Assembly (NCBI GenBank): GCA_905339345.1
Contig: CAJPFF010000254.1
Location: 1-34,409, forward strand
DNA: 34,409 bases
Direction: 5' to 3'
DNA from: Geobacteraceae bacterium
GTDB taxonomy: Bacteria; Desulfobacterota; Desulfuromonadia; Geobacterales; Geobacteraceae
The notes under the pieces were generated by a model. It searched no databases. It had not been told where the DNA came from and worked only from the letters and a program-made list of their open reading frames with translations. Below are positions 23,450 to 32,700 of this stretch, one piece after another; position 1 is the stretch's first letter, and each line of letters starts with the position of its first letter. Both the position numbers and the translations under genes were made by a program.

Positions 23450-24859
23450 ATGACATCACGTCGGGAATTTTTCAGAAAGCTGGGAGTGACTGGTGGTGCC
23501 CTCGCCGTAACCTCGGTTAGCTCCGTGGCTATGGCCGCGCTGCCGGAACTTGTATCGATGGACAAGCCGGACACAGTCCCACCACTCACACCTTCGACCG
23601 GTCGGTTCTACAACCCGGTTGTTACGCTCAATGGATGGACGCTGCCTTGGAGAATGCGAGATGGTGTAAAGGAGTTCCACTTAGTAGCCGAGCCGGTCGT
23701 TCGCGAAATCGCACCTGGAATGAGGGCTCACCTATGGGGTTACAACGGCCAAAGTCCTGGTCCCACGATCGAGGTGGTTGAAGGAGATCGGGTAAGGGTT
23801 TTTGTTACCAACCGATTGCCTGAGCATACCACCATCCATTGGCATGGCCAGCGCCTTCCCAACGGAATGGATGGCGTCGGCGGTCTTAACCAGAAGCAGA
23901 TTCCGCCTGGCAAGACCTATGTTTATGAATTCGTTGCGCGCAGGCCGGGAACTTTCATGTATCACCCTCATGCAGATGAAATGACCCAGATGGCGATGGG
24001 AATGATGGGTTTTTGGGTGACCCATCCGAAGAACAAGCATCCATTGATTGACGAGGTTGACCGCGACTTTTGTTTCCTCCTCAATGCCTATGACGTTGAT
24101 CCAGGCAGCTACACACCTAAAGTCAATACCATGCTCGATTTCAATCTCTGGACATGGAACAGCCGGGCCTTTCCGGGTATTGATTCGTTCAACGTGAGGC
24201 TGGGCGACAAAGTCAGAATCCGCATTGGCAATCTGACCATGACCAACCATCCGATGCATCTGCACGGTCATGAGTTTGTTATGACTGGCACTGATGGGGG
24301 GCCGACGCCAAGAAACAGCCGTTGGCCGGAAGTTACGGTCGATATTGCGGTTGGACAGATGCGTCAAATCGAATTTTTGGCCGACGAGGAGGGCGACTGG
24401 GCATTTCACTGTCACAAGAGCCACCACACCATGAACGCCATGGGCCATGACGTGCCGACCATGATCGGAGTAGATCATCGCGGTGCGGCTAAAAAGATCA
24501 TCGATCTGATTCCGGATTACATGGTGATGGGCGAGCGGGGTATGGCAGACATGGGTGAGATGGAAATGCCGCTGCCCGATAACACGCTGCCGATGATGAC
24601 AGGGCAAGGACCGTACGGCGCGGTTGAGATGGGCGGTATGTTCTCGGTACTGAAGGTACGCCGCAATCAAAAGCCGGGCGACTACAAGGATCCTGGGTGG
24701 TATAGGCAGCCGCCTGGTACGCAGGCCTTCGAGTGGGACGGGCCGCTCACGGCACCGTCGCGTTTCAGATCAGAAGGCGGGCAGGGGATGCCCGCACAGG
24801 GGAGCCCAGTTGTGACGGAGGTTAACGTTCGCAAACCCGGCATCCATCCTAAACATTGA
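23450..24859 (+). CDS. Tat-exported multicopper oxidase (CopA/CueO type)
   Basis: The start at 23450 lies behind AAAGGAAT, giving 469 residues. The N-terminus has a Tat signal (SRREFFRKLG, residues 3-12). All copper ligands are present: HWH 130-132, HPH 172-174, HPMHLH 267-272 and HCH...H...M with H320, C321, H322, H326 and M331. It should fold as a cupredoxin-domain enzyme oxidising Cu(I) to Cu(II) with reduction of O2 in the periplasm. A Met-rich stretch (about 375-400, MVMGERGMADMGEMEM) resembles Cu(I)-binding segments of CueO/CopA. It is shorter than classical CopA (about 600 residues). It is followed by a cupredoxin gene. Confidence 0.94.
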   Translation: MTSRREFFRKLGVTGGALAVTSVSSVAMAALPELVSMDKPDTVPPLTPSTGRFYNPVVTLNGWTLPWRMRDGVKEFHLVAEPVVREIAPGMRAHLWGYNGQSPGPTIEVVEGDRVRVFVTNRLPEHTTIHWHGQRLPNGMDGVGGLNQKQIPPGKTYVYEFVARRPGTFMYHPHADEMTQMAMGMMGFWVTHPKNKHPLIDEVDRDFCFLLNAYDVDPGSYTPKVNTMLDFNLWTWNSRAFPGIDSFNVRLGDKVRIRIGNLTMTNHPMHLHGHEFVMTGTDGGPTPRNSRWPEVTVDIAVGQMRQIEFLADEEGDWAFHCHKSHHTMNAMGHDVPTMIGVDHRGAAKKIIDLIPDYMVMGERGMADMGEMEMPLPDNTLPMMTGQGPYGAVEMGGMFSVLKVRRNQKPGDYKDPGWYRQPPGTQAFEWDGPLTAPSRFRSEGGQGMPAQGSPVVTEVNVRKPGIHPKH

Positions 24860-24881
24860 CCCCGTAATCTAGCCAGGAGAA

Positions 24882-25415
24882 ATGATGAAATCCAGTTGCG
24901 CTGTATTGTTTGTTTCCTCGATGTTGGTCGTTGCACCCTCGCTCGTAATGGCTCACGGTGGTGAGGCCGGCGCAGCCATGCCGAAACACGACATGAAAGG
25001 CATGGATAAATCGCATAGGACCGAAAGCGCAGGACATGCCGCAGCCCTAGGCAGGCCTGCAGATGTTGGGCGTGCTACGCGTACCATCGAAGTGGTAATG
25101 AGCGACAACATGCGATTCGAACCCGAAAGAATCGACATCAGGCAAGGCGAAACCGTGCGTTTTGTAGTCCGCAATAGCGGGAATGTCAAACATGAGTTGG
25201 TACTTGGCACAATGGCGGAACTGAAAAAACACGCTGCTCTTATGGCGAAGTTTCCGGAAATGGAGCATGAAGATCCGAATGCAGTATCTGTTGAACCGGG
25301 GAAAATTGGCGAATTCGCCTGGACCTTTACCAAATCCGGAGCCTTCGATTTCGCTTGTTTGGTGCCCGGGCATTTCGAGGCTGGGATGAAAGGCAAGATC
25401 CGGGTCAAGAAATAG
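24882..25415 (+). CDS. Periplasmic cupredoxin
   Basis: The product has 177 residues, with a signal peptide to about residue 24 (LVMA). The N-terminal mature part is Met/His-rich (PKHDMKGMDKSH), and a plastocyanin-like domain occupies 65-177. Type-1 copper ligands are visible: His104 (VKHELVLG), Cys159, His164 and Met169 (ACLVPGHFEAGMKG). It is a likely electron or copper partner of the multicopper oxidase just upstream (22 bp). AGGAG precedes two adjacent ATG codons (24882 and 24885); either may be used. Confidence 0.93.
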   Translation: MMKSSCAVLFVSSMLVVAPSLVMAHGGEAGAAMPKHDMKGMDKSHRTESAGHAAALGRPADVGRATRTIEVVMSDNMRFEPERIDIRQGETVRFVVRNSGNVKHELVLGTMAELKKHAALMAKFPEMEHEDPNAVSVEPGKIGEFAWTFTKSGAFDFACLVPGHFEAGMKGKIRVKK

Positions 25416-25433
25416 CGCTGCACGTTGTCAAGA

Positions 25434-25449
25434 ATTACGAACTTGTAAT
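25434..25449 (+). promoter_or_regulatory. CopR box upstream of the DUF411-efflux operon
   Basis: ATTAC-GAACTT-GTAAT is a perfect CopR/PcoR-type inverted repeat. Downstream TCGAAGTCAGCTTATTG parallels the sequence after the 21613 box, with the shared AAGTCAGC and a -10-like CTTATT 10 bp after GTAATC. It probably starts a second copper-induced transcript that includes the genes from 25520 onward. Confidence 0.82.
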
Positions 25450-25519
25450 CTCGAAGTCAGCTTATTGTCGGGGCGGAACCTTCAAAATGTCTCCATCGCA
25501 CTATTTGCATGGAGGTCAC

Positions 25520-25966
25520 ATGAAGTTCCGCCTCATCTTTTCGGCAGCCGGTTTGCTGTTGGCCACATCGTTTTCCGCTTTGGCTCAGAGTTCCAGTCCG
25601 GTTGAGGTATTCAAAAGCCCTTATTGTGGGTGCTGCGGAAAATGGGTCGAGCATCTTCGTCAAGCTGGATTTGAAGTCAAGGTCTGGGATGCCGCCGATG
25701 TGCCCGCAGCCCGCAAAAAATTGTCGATGCCTGATCGCTTGAGTTCCTGCCATACGGCCAAGGTAGCCGGCTATGTGGTTGAAGGCCATGTGCCCGCGCG
25801 GGACATACAGCGACTGTTGGCGGACAAGCCAAAAGCGCTCGGTCTGGCAGTTCCATCCATGCCGCCGGGTTCGCCCGGAATGGAAAATCCGCGTCCGATT
25901 GCCTATGAGACATTGCTTGTCCAGGCGGACGGATCCACGAGCGTTTATGCGCGTCATCAACCATGA
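25520..25966 (+). CDS. DUF411 periplasmic metal-binding protein
   Basis: This 148-residue product starts at the ATG after GGAGG. A signal peptide of about 22 residues (ALAQ) leads into a thioredoxin-like DUF411 domain with the signature SPYCGCCGKW (Cys36, Cys38, Cys39) and a further conserved SCHTAKVAGYVVEGHVPA. Proteins of this family accompany copper and silver resistance genes and are thought to bind metal through the CGCC site; the exact role is unsettled. A CopR box lies 70 bp upstream. Confidence 0.92.
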   Translation: MKFRLIFSAAGLLLATSFSALAQSSSPVEVFKSPYCGCCGKWVEHLRQAGFEVKVWDAADVPAARKKLSMPDRLSSCHTAKVAGYVVEGHVPARDIQRLLADKPKALGLAVPSMPPGSPGMENPRPIAYETLLVQADGSTSVYARHQP

Positions 25967-25975
25967 GGAGAAATC

Positions 25976-26170
25976 ATGAACGCCAAAGCCAGAAGCGATA
26001 AGGTCCAGCCCAGCAACATGCTGACCGAGGAGCAGAGACGGCACTATGTTGAGGTGGCCGCCTATTACATTGCCGAGAAAAGGAGATTCGAGTGCGGTTG
26101 TGAAATGGAAAACTGGCTGGCTGCGGAAGCAGAAATCGATAGATTGCTGACAGATCGTAAGCAACTCTAG
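25976..26170 (+). CDS. DUF2934-type small cytoplasmic protein
   Basis: The product has 64 residues. The core LTEEQRRHYVEVAAYYIAEKR and NWLAAEAEIDRLL match the DUF2934 pattern (a helix, then a tail ending in a W-L-x-AE-E motif). It lacks a signal peptide. Two Cys (CGC) interrupt the usual spacer. GAGGAG precedes the ATG, and the gene is 9 bp after the DUF411 gene. Function is unknown; proteins of this type are often near stress genes. Confidence 0.82.
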   Translation: MNAKARSDKVQPSNMLTEEQRRHYVEVAAYYIAEKRRFECGCEMENWLAAEAEIDRLLTDRKQL

Positions 26171-26214
26171 ACGGTCCAGCAGTGATTCATCCAACAATTA
26201 TTTAGGAGAAAACT

Positions 26215-26556
26215 ATGAAGCACACGTTGATTACAACCTTGCTTGTCGTTTCAGTTGCGGTTCCAGTTGCAAGTATTGCTGCCAGTGATCATGGCAGTCA
26301 TCAAATGGCGCAAGCCCAGGCTTCTGTCGACTCGCAGATGGTGGAAGGCCAGGTCAAGAAGATAGACAAATCCGCAGGAAAGCTCACTTTGTCGCACGGA
26401 CCGCTCCTCAATCTCGGCATGCCTGCCATGACCATGGTTTTCCGCGTCAAGGATGCCACGTGGCTGGAGCAGATGAAGGAAGGTGACAAGATCCGCTTCT
26501 TGGCCGAAAAGGTTAATGGCGCCTTCACAGTGGTTGAATTCAAGGCCGCACAGTAG
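26215..26556 (+). CDS. cusF: CusF-like periplasmic copper chaperone
   Basis: The product has 113 residues, with a signal peptide to about residue 22. The CusF OB fold follows, with ligands in LSHGPLLNLGMPAMTM: His61, Met72 and Met74. In Escherichia coli CusF a Trp (Trp44) covers the Cu(I) site; the equivalent position here is Met69, so the site may be Met-richer. It should deliver Cu(I) to the efflux complex encoded downstream. AGGAG precedes the start. Confidence 0.92.
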   Translation: MKHTLITTLLVVSVAVPVASIAASDHGSHQMAQAQASVDSQMVEGQVKKIDKSAGKLTLSHGPLLNLGMPAMTMVFRVKDATWLEQMKEGDKIRFLAEKVNGAFTVVEFKAAQ

Positions 26557-26559
26557 GCG

Positions 26560-26739
26560 ATGCATCTTCGCGAAATTCATCGTGCCCCCCATGACCTAGT
26601 CTCTTGGTTGCTTGTCCTCGGCGGGATCGGGAGTATCCTGATACTGGCTTTCGTGCTCTGGTTTTGGTGGCGCGACAGAGTGCATGCCAAGAAACCGCCA
26701 AAGAAAAAATCTTTGCAGCGGAAGCAAAGGAAGATGTGA
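26560..26739 (+). CDS. Tiny single-span membrane protein
   Basis: This 59-residue frame starts 3 bp after the CusF-like stop. One hydrophobic helix (about 14-37, VSWLLVLGGIGSILILAFVL) ends in WFWW and is followed by a strongly basic tail (KKPPKKKSLQRKQRKM), which predicts an N-out/C-in topology. The ribosome site is weak (AGG). I do not recognise a family. Its position between CusF and the RND genes suggests an accessory to the efflux system, perhaps like small membrane partners of other pumps (inference). Confidence 0.6.
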   Translation: MHLREIHRAPHDLVSWLLVLGGIGSILILAFVLWFWWRDRVHAKKPPKKKSLQRKQRKM

Positions 26740-26806
26740 AGCAGTTGCTCAGTAACGCCATACCAATGTGCCGACGAAAACGGCACGAACTTCGGGAAGT
26801 GTGGGA

Positions 26807-28081
26807 ATGAAGAGAAGAACAACTTCGTTAGGCTATGTTTTGCCGGTTGTGCTTACAATTTTATCGGCGCATGCATTTGGCCAAAACAGGATACCGGGAA
26901 GTGGCGTAGACAGCTTGCTGGAATACGCCAGGGAACACAACCCAGAGTACGCAGCAATGCGCCACGAGGAAGAAGCGTCTGGCCAACGAATCTATCCCGC
27001 GGGGGCGCTGCCGGACCCAAAGATCCGCGCGGAGTTGCGCGATATCACCAGATTTGGGGAACAAAATCCGACGCTGTCTCCCAGCCGGGTCGGCAGCACC
27101 CGTTACCTGCTAATGCAAGAAGTGCCCTGGTTCGGGAAGCGCGATCTCAAGCGCGAGATCGCCGAACTCGAAGCCGAGGGTGCCAAGGGCCGCACGCTCG
27201 GGACTTGGGCAGAGCTGTCGTCCCGCATCAAGTCTGCCTATGCCCAGCTTTATTACGTACATCGAAACGAGCGACTGAGTCACGAAATTCTCGACCTTAT
27301 GACGCGCCTTGAGAAGGTGGCCCAGGTTCGCTATTCCAGCGGCTTGGCGGCACAGCAGGATGTCATTCGTGCGCAGGTTGAGCAAACGAACATCAGAAAT
27401 GAGCTGGTGGCGCTGGAGAATGAGCGGCGCCAGCTCCAGGCGCGGATGAATGCATTGCTGGCTCGCCCCGCTGGGGCGTTGCTTGCCGAGCCTGAGCGCC
27501 TTCGCCCACTTCCGGTGCCGGCCAAACTGGATTTCGTGGCACTTGAAGACCGTGTGCGTGCCCGCAATCCGCAGCTGTTTACCGAAGAAGCGCGCATCAA
27601 GGCTGCCGAGAAAAGCCGTGACCTTGCATATAAGAACCGTTATCCCGATTTCACAATCGGAGTATCTCCCATCCAATACCGGAACTCGGTGAGGGAATGG
27701 GAGCTGATGGTCGAGCTAAACATTCCTCTTCAACAGTCCTCACGCCGCGCACAGGAAAGAGAATCCGAAGCCATGCTTTCTGCCGCACGTGCGCGCAGGG
27801 AGGCTGCGGCGAATCAGGTGCTTGCCGAGCTCTCGGAGAGCCTGTCAGGTCTTGACGCAGCGCGTCGTACTGAGACATTAACCGCCACCAGTCTGCTCCC
27901 CCAGGCTGAGCTGACATTTCAGGCGGCGCTTGCTGGCTACGAAACAGGCAAGGTGGATTTCGCAACGTTGCTGGATGCCCAGCGGCAGATCCGTCAAGCC
28001 AAGCAGATCCTTATCAAGGCGCAGGCCGAGGCCCAGGCCCGCCTTGCAGAAATCGAAAGACTGTTGGGAGACGAGCTATGA
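26807..28081 (+). CDS. cusC: Outer-membrane efflux channel (CusC/CzcC-like)
   Basis: The start was chosen at 26807 because it begins a clean signal peptide (MKRRTTSLGYVLPVV, cleavage near AFGQ); an upstream ATG at 26768 is possible. The product has 424 residues, of the TolC/OEP family. Two repeats of long helices are visible (for example LAAQQDVIRAQVEQTNIRNEL and YETGKVDFATLLDAQRQIRQ). It lacks a lipobox, more like CzcC than CusC. It forms the outer-membrane exit duct of the tripartite pump. The stop overlaps the start of the next gene (ATGA). Confidence 0.93.
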   Translation: MKRRTTSLGYVLPVVLTILSAHAFGQNRIPGSGVDSLLEYAREHNPEYAAMRHEEEASGQRIYPAGALPDPKIRAELRDITRFGEQNPTLSPSRVGSTRYLLMQEVPWFGKRDLKREIAELEAEGAKGRTLGTWAELSSRIKSAYAQLYYVHRNERLSHEILDLMTRLEKVAQVRYSSGLAAQQDVIRAQVEQTNIRNELVALENERRQLQARMNALLARPAGALLAEPERLRPLPVPAKLDFVALEDRVRARNPQLFTEEARIKAAEKSRDLAYKNRYPDFTIGVSPIQYRNSVREWELMVELNIPLQQSSRRAQERESEAMLSAARARREAAANQVLAELSESLSGLDAARRTETLTATSLLPQAELTFQAALAGYETGKVDFATLLDAQRQIRQAKQILIKAQAEAQARLAEIERLLGDEL

Positions 28082-29727
28082 AGCAGGGAGCAAAGATTGC
28101 CGTTGCAGGGGTCGTGGCGACCTTGGTGGCTGCCGTGGGCGGCTACTGGCTGGGCAACCAGAGTGCCGTGTCCGGCCATGGGGCTATGGCTTTGCCAGCG
28201 GCACCCATAGCGTCGAACGGGAGCGCTAAGCAAGAGCGAAAGATTCTCTACTACCGCAACCCGATGGGTCTTCCTGATACTTCCCCGACGCCGAAGAAGG
28301 ATCCGATGGGGATGGACTACATTCCGGTCTATGAGGGTGGCGAGGAAGACGACGATACGGCAGCCGTCAATCAGATAAAAATCAGCACTGACAAGGTGCA
28401 AAAACTCGGTGTCAGGACCGAGGCTGCAAGCCTGCGGACACTGGGCAAAGTTGTTCGGGCTGCTGGTCGCATCGAGCCGGACGAGCGACGCATATTCACG
28501 ATTTCACCCAAGTTCGAAGGCTATGTGGAGCGACTGTACGTCAATGTGACAGGACAACCTGTCGGCAAGGGCCAGCCGCTGTTCGAGGTCTACAGCCCAG
28601 AGCTGGTATCAGCCCAACGCGAATACGCCATTGCTGCCCAAGGCGTGGAAGCAATGAAAGACGCCGGTGGCGAAGCCTTGGGGGGCATGAAGCTGCTCGC
28701 CGGGTCGAGCCTGATGCGACTCAAGAACTGGGATATCTCCGAGGAGCAGATCAAGATGCTTGCTAAATCCGGCGAGGCCAAGCGCACATTGATCTTCCGC
28801 TCCCCCGTCTCCGGCATTGTCACAGAAAAGAAAGCGTTGCAGGGCATGCGCTTCATGCCTGGTGAAATGTTGTACCAAGTGGCCGATCTCTCATCCGTGT
28901 GGGTGGTCGCCGACGTTTTCGAACAAGATATCGGTCTGGTGAAGACCGGCGCCAAGGCCAAGGTCAGAATCAATGCTTATCCTGACAAGATTTTCGAAGG
29001 CCGGATTACCTACGTCTACCCAACGCTGAAAGCGGAAACCCGTACGGTACAGGTTCGTATCGAGCTTGCAAATCCGGGGCAGTTGCTCAAGCCAGCGATG
29101 TTCGCTCAGGTGGAACTGCCGGTCGGCGGTGCAGCGCAAGTGCTGGCAGTTCCGGATTCCGCGGTGATCGATAGCGGTGTGCGTCGCATCGTCCTCGTGC
29201 AAGTGAAAGCGGGCCGTTTCGAGCCGCGCGAAGTCAAGCTCGGCGCTCGCAGCGACAGCTATGTGGAAGTACTGGATGGCGTCAAAGAAGGGGAGGCTGT
29301 GGTCGTCGCGGCCAATTTCCTGATCGATGCCGAGAGCAATCTCAAGGCGGCTGTGGGCAGTCTGGGCGGTCACGCCGGGCATGGTAGTGCAGCGAAGACG
29401 GACGCCGCCCCTGAAGCAAAACCTGCAGCAGCAGGACATAAGGCACAGGGTATGGTGGACGGCATCGATGTCAAGAGTGGGACCGTCAGCCTCAGTCATG
29501 GCCCGGTGGATACACTCAAATGGCCGGCCATGACGATGGAGTTCAAGGTTGCCAATGAGACTTTGCTGAAGTATCTCCGGCCCGGCATATCAGTCGCATT
29601 TGAATTCATCGAGCGCCAGCCAGGGGAGTGGGTGATAACGAGCATCAAGCCAAGTTCGGGCACCATGCTTCCCAGCAAGAGCGGCGGCAATTCCGCGCCT
29701 ACCGCAAATCCGCACGCCGGCCACTGA
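28078..29727 (+). CDS. cusB: RND periplasmic adaptor with fused CusF domain (CusB-like)
   Basis: The product has 549 residues. Order: N-terminal anchor/signal (about 8-26); a heavy-metal-binding segment YYRNPMGLPDTSPTPKKDPM (58-77) with Met63, Met77 and Met79; barrel-sandwich/HlyD adaptor core (about 105-430); a His-rich linker (GGHAGHGSAAK); and a CusF domain (about 459-525) with His474, Trp482, Met485 and Met487, all Cu(I)/Ag(I) ligands of CusF. It ends with HAGH. The adaptor bridges CusA and CusC and passes Cu(I) to the pump; the fused chaperone domain would localise delivery. Translation is coupled to the channel gene. Confidence 0.95.
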   Translation: MKQGAKIAVAGVVATLVAAVGGYWLGNQSAVSGHGAMALPAAPIASNGSAKQERKILYYRNPMGLPDTSPTPKKDPMGMDYIPVYEGGEEDDDTAAVNQIKISTDKVQKLGVRTEAASLRTLGKVVRAAGRIEPDERRIFTISPKFEGYVERLYVNVTGQPVGKGQPLFEVYSPELVSAQREYAIAAQGVEAMKDAGGEALGGMKLLAGSSLMRLKNWDISEEQIKMLAKSGEAKRTLIFRSPVSGIVTEKKALQGMRFMPGEMLYQVADLSSVWVVADVFEQDIGLVKTGAKAKVRINAYPDKIFEGRITYVYPTLKAETRTVQVRIELANPGQLLKPAMFAQVELPVGGAAQVLAVPDSAVIDSGVRRIVLVQVKAGRFEPREVKLGARSDSYVEVLDGVKEGEAVVVAANFLIDAESNLKAAVGSLGGHAGHGSAAKTDAAPEAKPAAAGHKAQGMVDGIDVKSGTVSLSHGPVDTLKWPAMTMEFKVANETLLKYLRPGISVAFEFIERQPGEWVITSIKPSSGTMLPSKSGGNSAPTANPHAGH

Positions 29728-29739
29728 CGGAGAACTGCC

Positions 29740-32700
29740 ATGCTGGCCAATATTATCGAATGGTCGGGCAGGAATCGCTTCCTTGTCCTACTCGCCACGC
29801 TATTCATCATCATCGGTGGAGCATATGCCGTCCTCAAGACGCCGATCGACGCCCTGCCAGACCTTTCGGACGTGCAAGTTATCGTCTATACAGAGTACCC
29901 CGGTCAGGCGCCGCAGGTGGTTGAGGATCAGGTTACATATCCGCTGACGACGGCAATGCTTGCCGTGCCAAAATCAAAAGTAGTACGAGGCTTCTCCTTT
30001 TTCGGTGCGTCGTTCGTCTATGTGATCTTCGAAGATGGCACCGATATTTACTGGGCCCGCTCGCGGGTTCTCGAATATCTGAATTTCGCTTCCGGGCGCA
30101 TGCCCAAGGGCGTGACGCCGTCGCTAGGCCCTGACGCTACCGGCGTAGGGTGGGTCTACCAGTACGCCCTGTTGGCCAAAGACAAAACTCTCGCCGAGCT
30201 CAGAACGATCCAGGACTGGTATCTGCGCTACCAGCTTACCAAGGCGCAAGGCGTGGCCGAGGTGGCGTCCATCGGCGGCTTCGTGCAGACCTACCAGATC
30301 ACGGTGGACCCGGTGAAGCTCCGTGCCTACGGGATTCCCTTGTCCAAGGTTTCGCAAGTCATCCGCGATTCGAACCGCGATGTTGGCGGACGGGTAGTGG
30401 AGATGTCCGAAACCGAATACATGGTGCGCGGCAAGGGCTACCTTCGTGGTAAGAGCGACATTGAGGCATTGGTGGTACGGAGCGAAAAGGGCACGCCAGT
30501 GCTGATCCGCGACATTGCCCGTGTCGAACTTGGCCCTGACGAGCGGCGCGGCCTTACTGAACTGAATGGCGAAGGCGAGGTGGTGTCGGGTATCGCCATG
30601 TCGCGATACGGACAGAATGCCCTGGAGGTCATTCACAATCTCAAGGCGAAGGTTGGCGAGATTTCCGCAGGCCTGCCGGAGGGTGTCAGCATCGAGACTG
30701 TCTATGATCGATCCGATCTGATCCATCGCGCCATTGATACTCTGAAGCGCACCCTGGTCGAGGAAAGCCTGATCGTGGCAGCAGTGTGCATCATCTTCTT
30801 GCTGCATGTCCGTTCGGCGCTGGTAGCCATCCTGATGCTTCCAGTGGGTGTGCTGATCGCCTTTATCGCCATGCGCTCGCTCGGCATGAATTCGAATTTG
30901 ATGAGTCTGGGCGGCATTGCTATCGCAGTCGGCGCCATGATCGACGCGGCAATTGTAATGATCGAAAACGCACACAAGCATCTGGAGCGGTTGAAGGAAG
31001 GACACTCGATCCAGGAGCGCGCGGATGCAATGATTCTGGCGTGCAAGGAGGTAGGGCCGGCCCTGTTCTTTTCGCTGCTTATCATTACAGTGTCGTTCTT
31101 GCCGGTCTTTACTCTCGAAGCTCAAGAGGGCCGGCTGTTTTCCCCACTTGCCTATACCAAGACCTTCTCCATGGCGGGGGCGGCCTTACTGTCGATAACG
31201 CTGGTGCCGGTATTGATGATGCTGTTCATTCGCGGCAAGGTCATGCCAGAGGCGAAGAACCCGGTGAATCGTTTCTTGATAAGGATATATCGCCCGATCA
31301 TCACTTGGGTAATGCGTTGGAAGAAAATCACTATCGCTGCCGCCGTGCTTGCACTAGGCCTATCGATTTACCCGGCTTCAAAGCTTGGCAGCGAGTTCAT
31401 GCCGACCCTCAACGAGGGCACGTTGTTTTACATGCCGGCTTCGCTTCCAGGCATGTCGATCACCAAGGCTGCCGAACTGTTGCAGACGCAGAACAAGATC
31501 ATCAAAAGTTTTCCTGAGGTGGCATCAGTCTATGGCAAGGCCGGCCGCGCTAACACGGCCACCGACCCGGCACCAGTCGAGATGTTCGAGACGGTCATCA
31601 ATCTCAAGCCGGAGTCAGAATGGCGCCCCGGCATGAATATCGACAAGCTCATCGCCGAACTGGATAAGGCGCTTCAATTTCCGGGCGTGTCGAATGCCTG
31701 GACCATGCCTATCAAGGCACGTATTGATATGTTGTCAACCGGCATCCGTACGCCCATCGGCATTAAGGTTTTCGGAAAAGATCTGGGCGAGATGGAGAAA
31801 CTTGCCAAGGAGATTGAAGCTGTTGTCAAGACGGTACCGGGTACAACGTCGGCCTTTGCCGAGCGAATCACAGGGGGTTACTACCTGAACATCGAGCCTG
31901 ATAGAGAGCAATTGGCCCGTTACGGATTGGCAGTCGGAGATCTGCAAGAAGTGATCGGTACCGCTCTAGGTGGGGAAATGGTGACGACGACGGTAGAAGG
32001 GCGAGAGCGATTCGGCGTACAGGTTCGCTATCCACGGGAACTGCGTGCCAACCCGCAACAGATTGCCCGCGAAGTACTGGTGCCGACCATGGATGGGGCA
32101 ATGGTCCCGCTTGGTCAGGTTGCAAGGGTGAACGTTGCCAAGGGCACCCCGGGGATCCGTACGGAGAACGCCCTGCTCTCGGCCTACATCTTCGTCGACA
32201 TACGCGACCGAGACATCGGCTCTTACGTGGCAGACGCCCGCAAAGCTGTGGCCGACCGTGTGAAATTCCCGGCAGGCTATTACATCACATGGAGCGGTCA
32301 GTTCGAGTATATGGAGCGGGCGATCGAAAAAATGAAGATCGTCATCCCGGTAACGTTGCTGACCATTTTCCTGTTGCTTTACCTCAACTTCCAGCGCCTG
32401 ACGGAAACCCTCATCGTCATGCTCTCGGTGCCTTTCGCCTTGGTCGGCGGCGTCTGGCTGATGTGGTTGCTGGGTTACAACCTGAGCGTTGCAGTTGCCG
32501 TCGGTTTCATCGCACTGGCCGGCGTGGCGGCAGAAACCGGCGTGGTGATGCTCATCTACCTCGATCAAGCTTGGCAGGAACTCAAGGATCGGCGCGCTGC
32601 GGAGGGTGCGAAACCCACTCTCCACGATCTCTATGAAGCGGTAATGGAAGGTGCCGTCGAACGCGTACGGCCGAAAATGATGACCGTGGTTGCCATCATG

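Noticed and set aside
22753..23589. Minus-strand frame opposite the TolC-family and oxidase genes
   Set aside because: It is antisense to two well-supported genes and shows no motif.
30124..31125. 333-codon minus-strand frame inside the RND pump gene
   Set aside because: It is antisense to conserved CusA sequence and has no recognisable domain.
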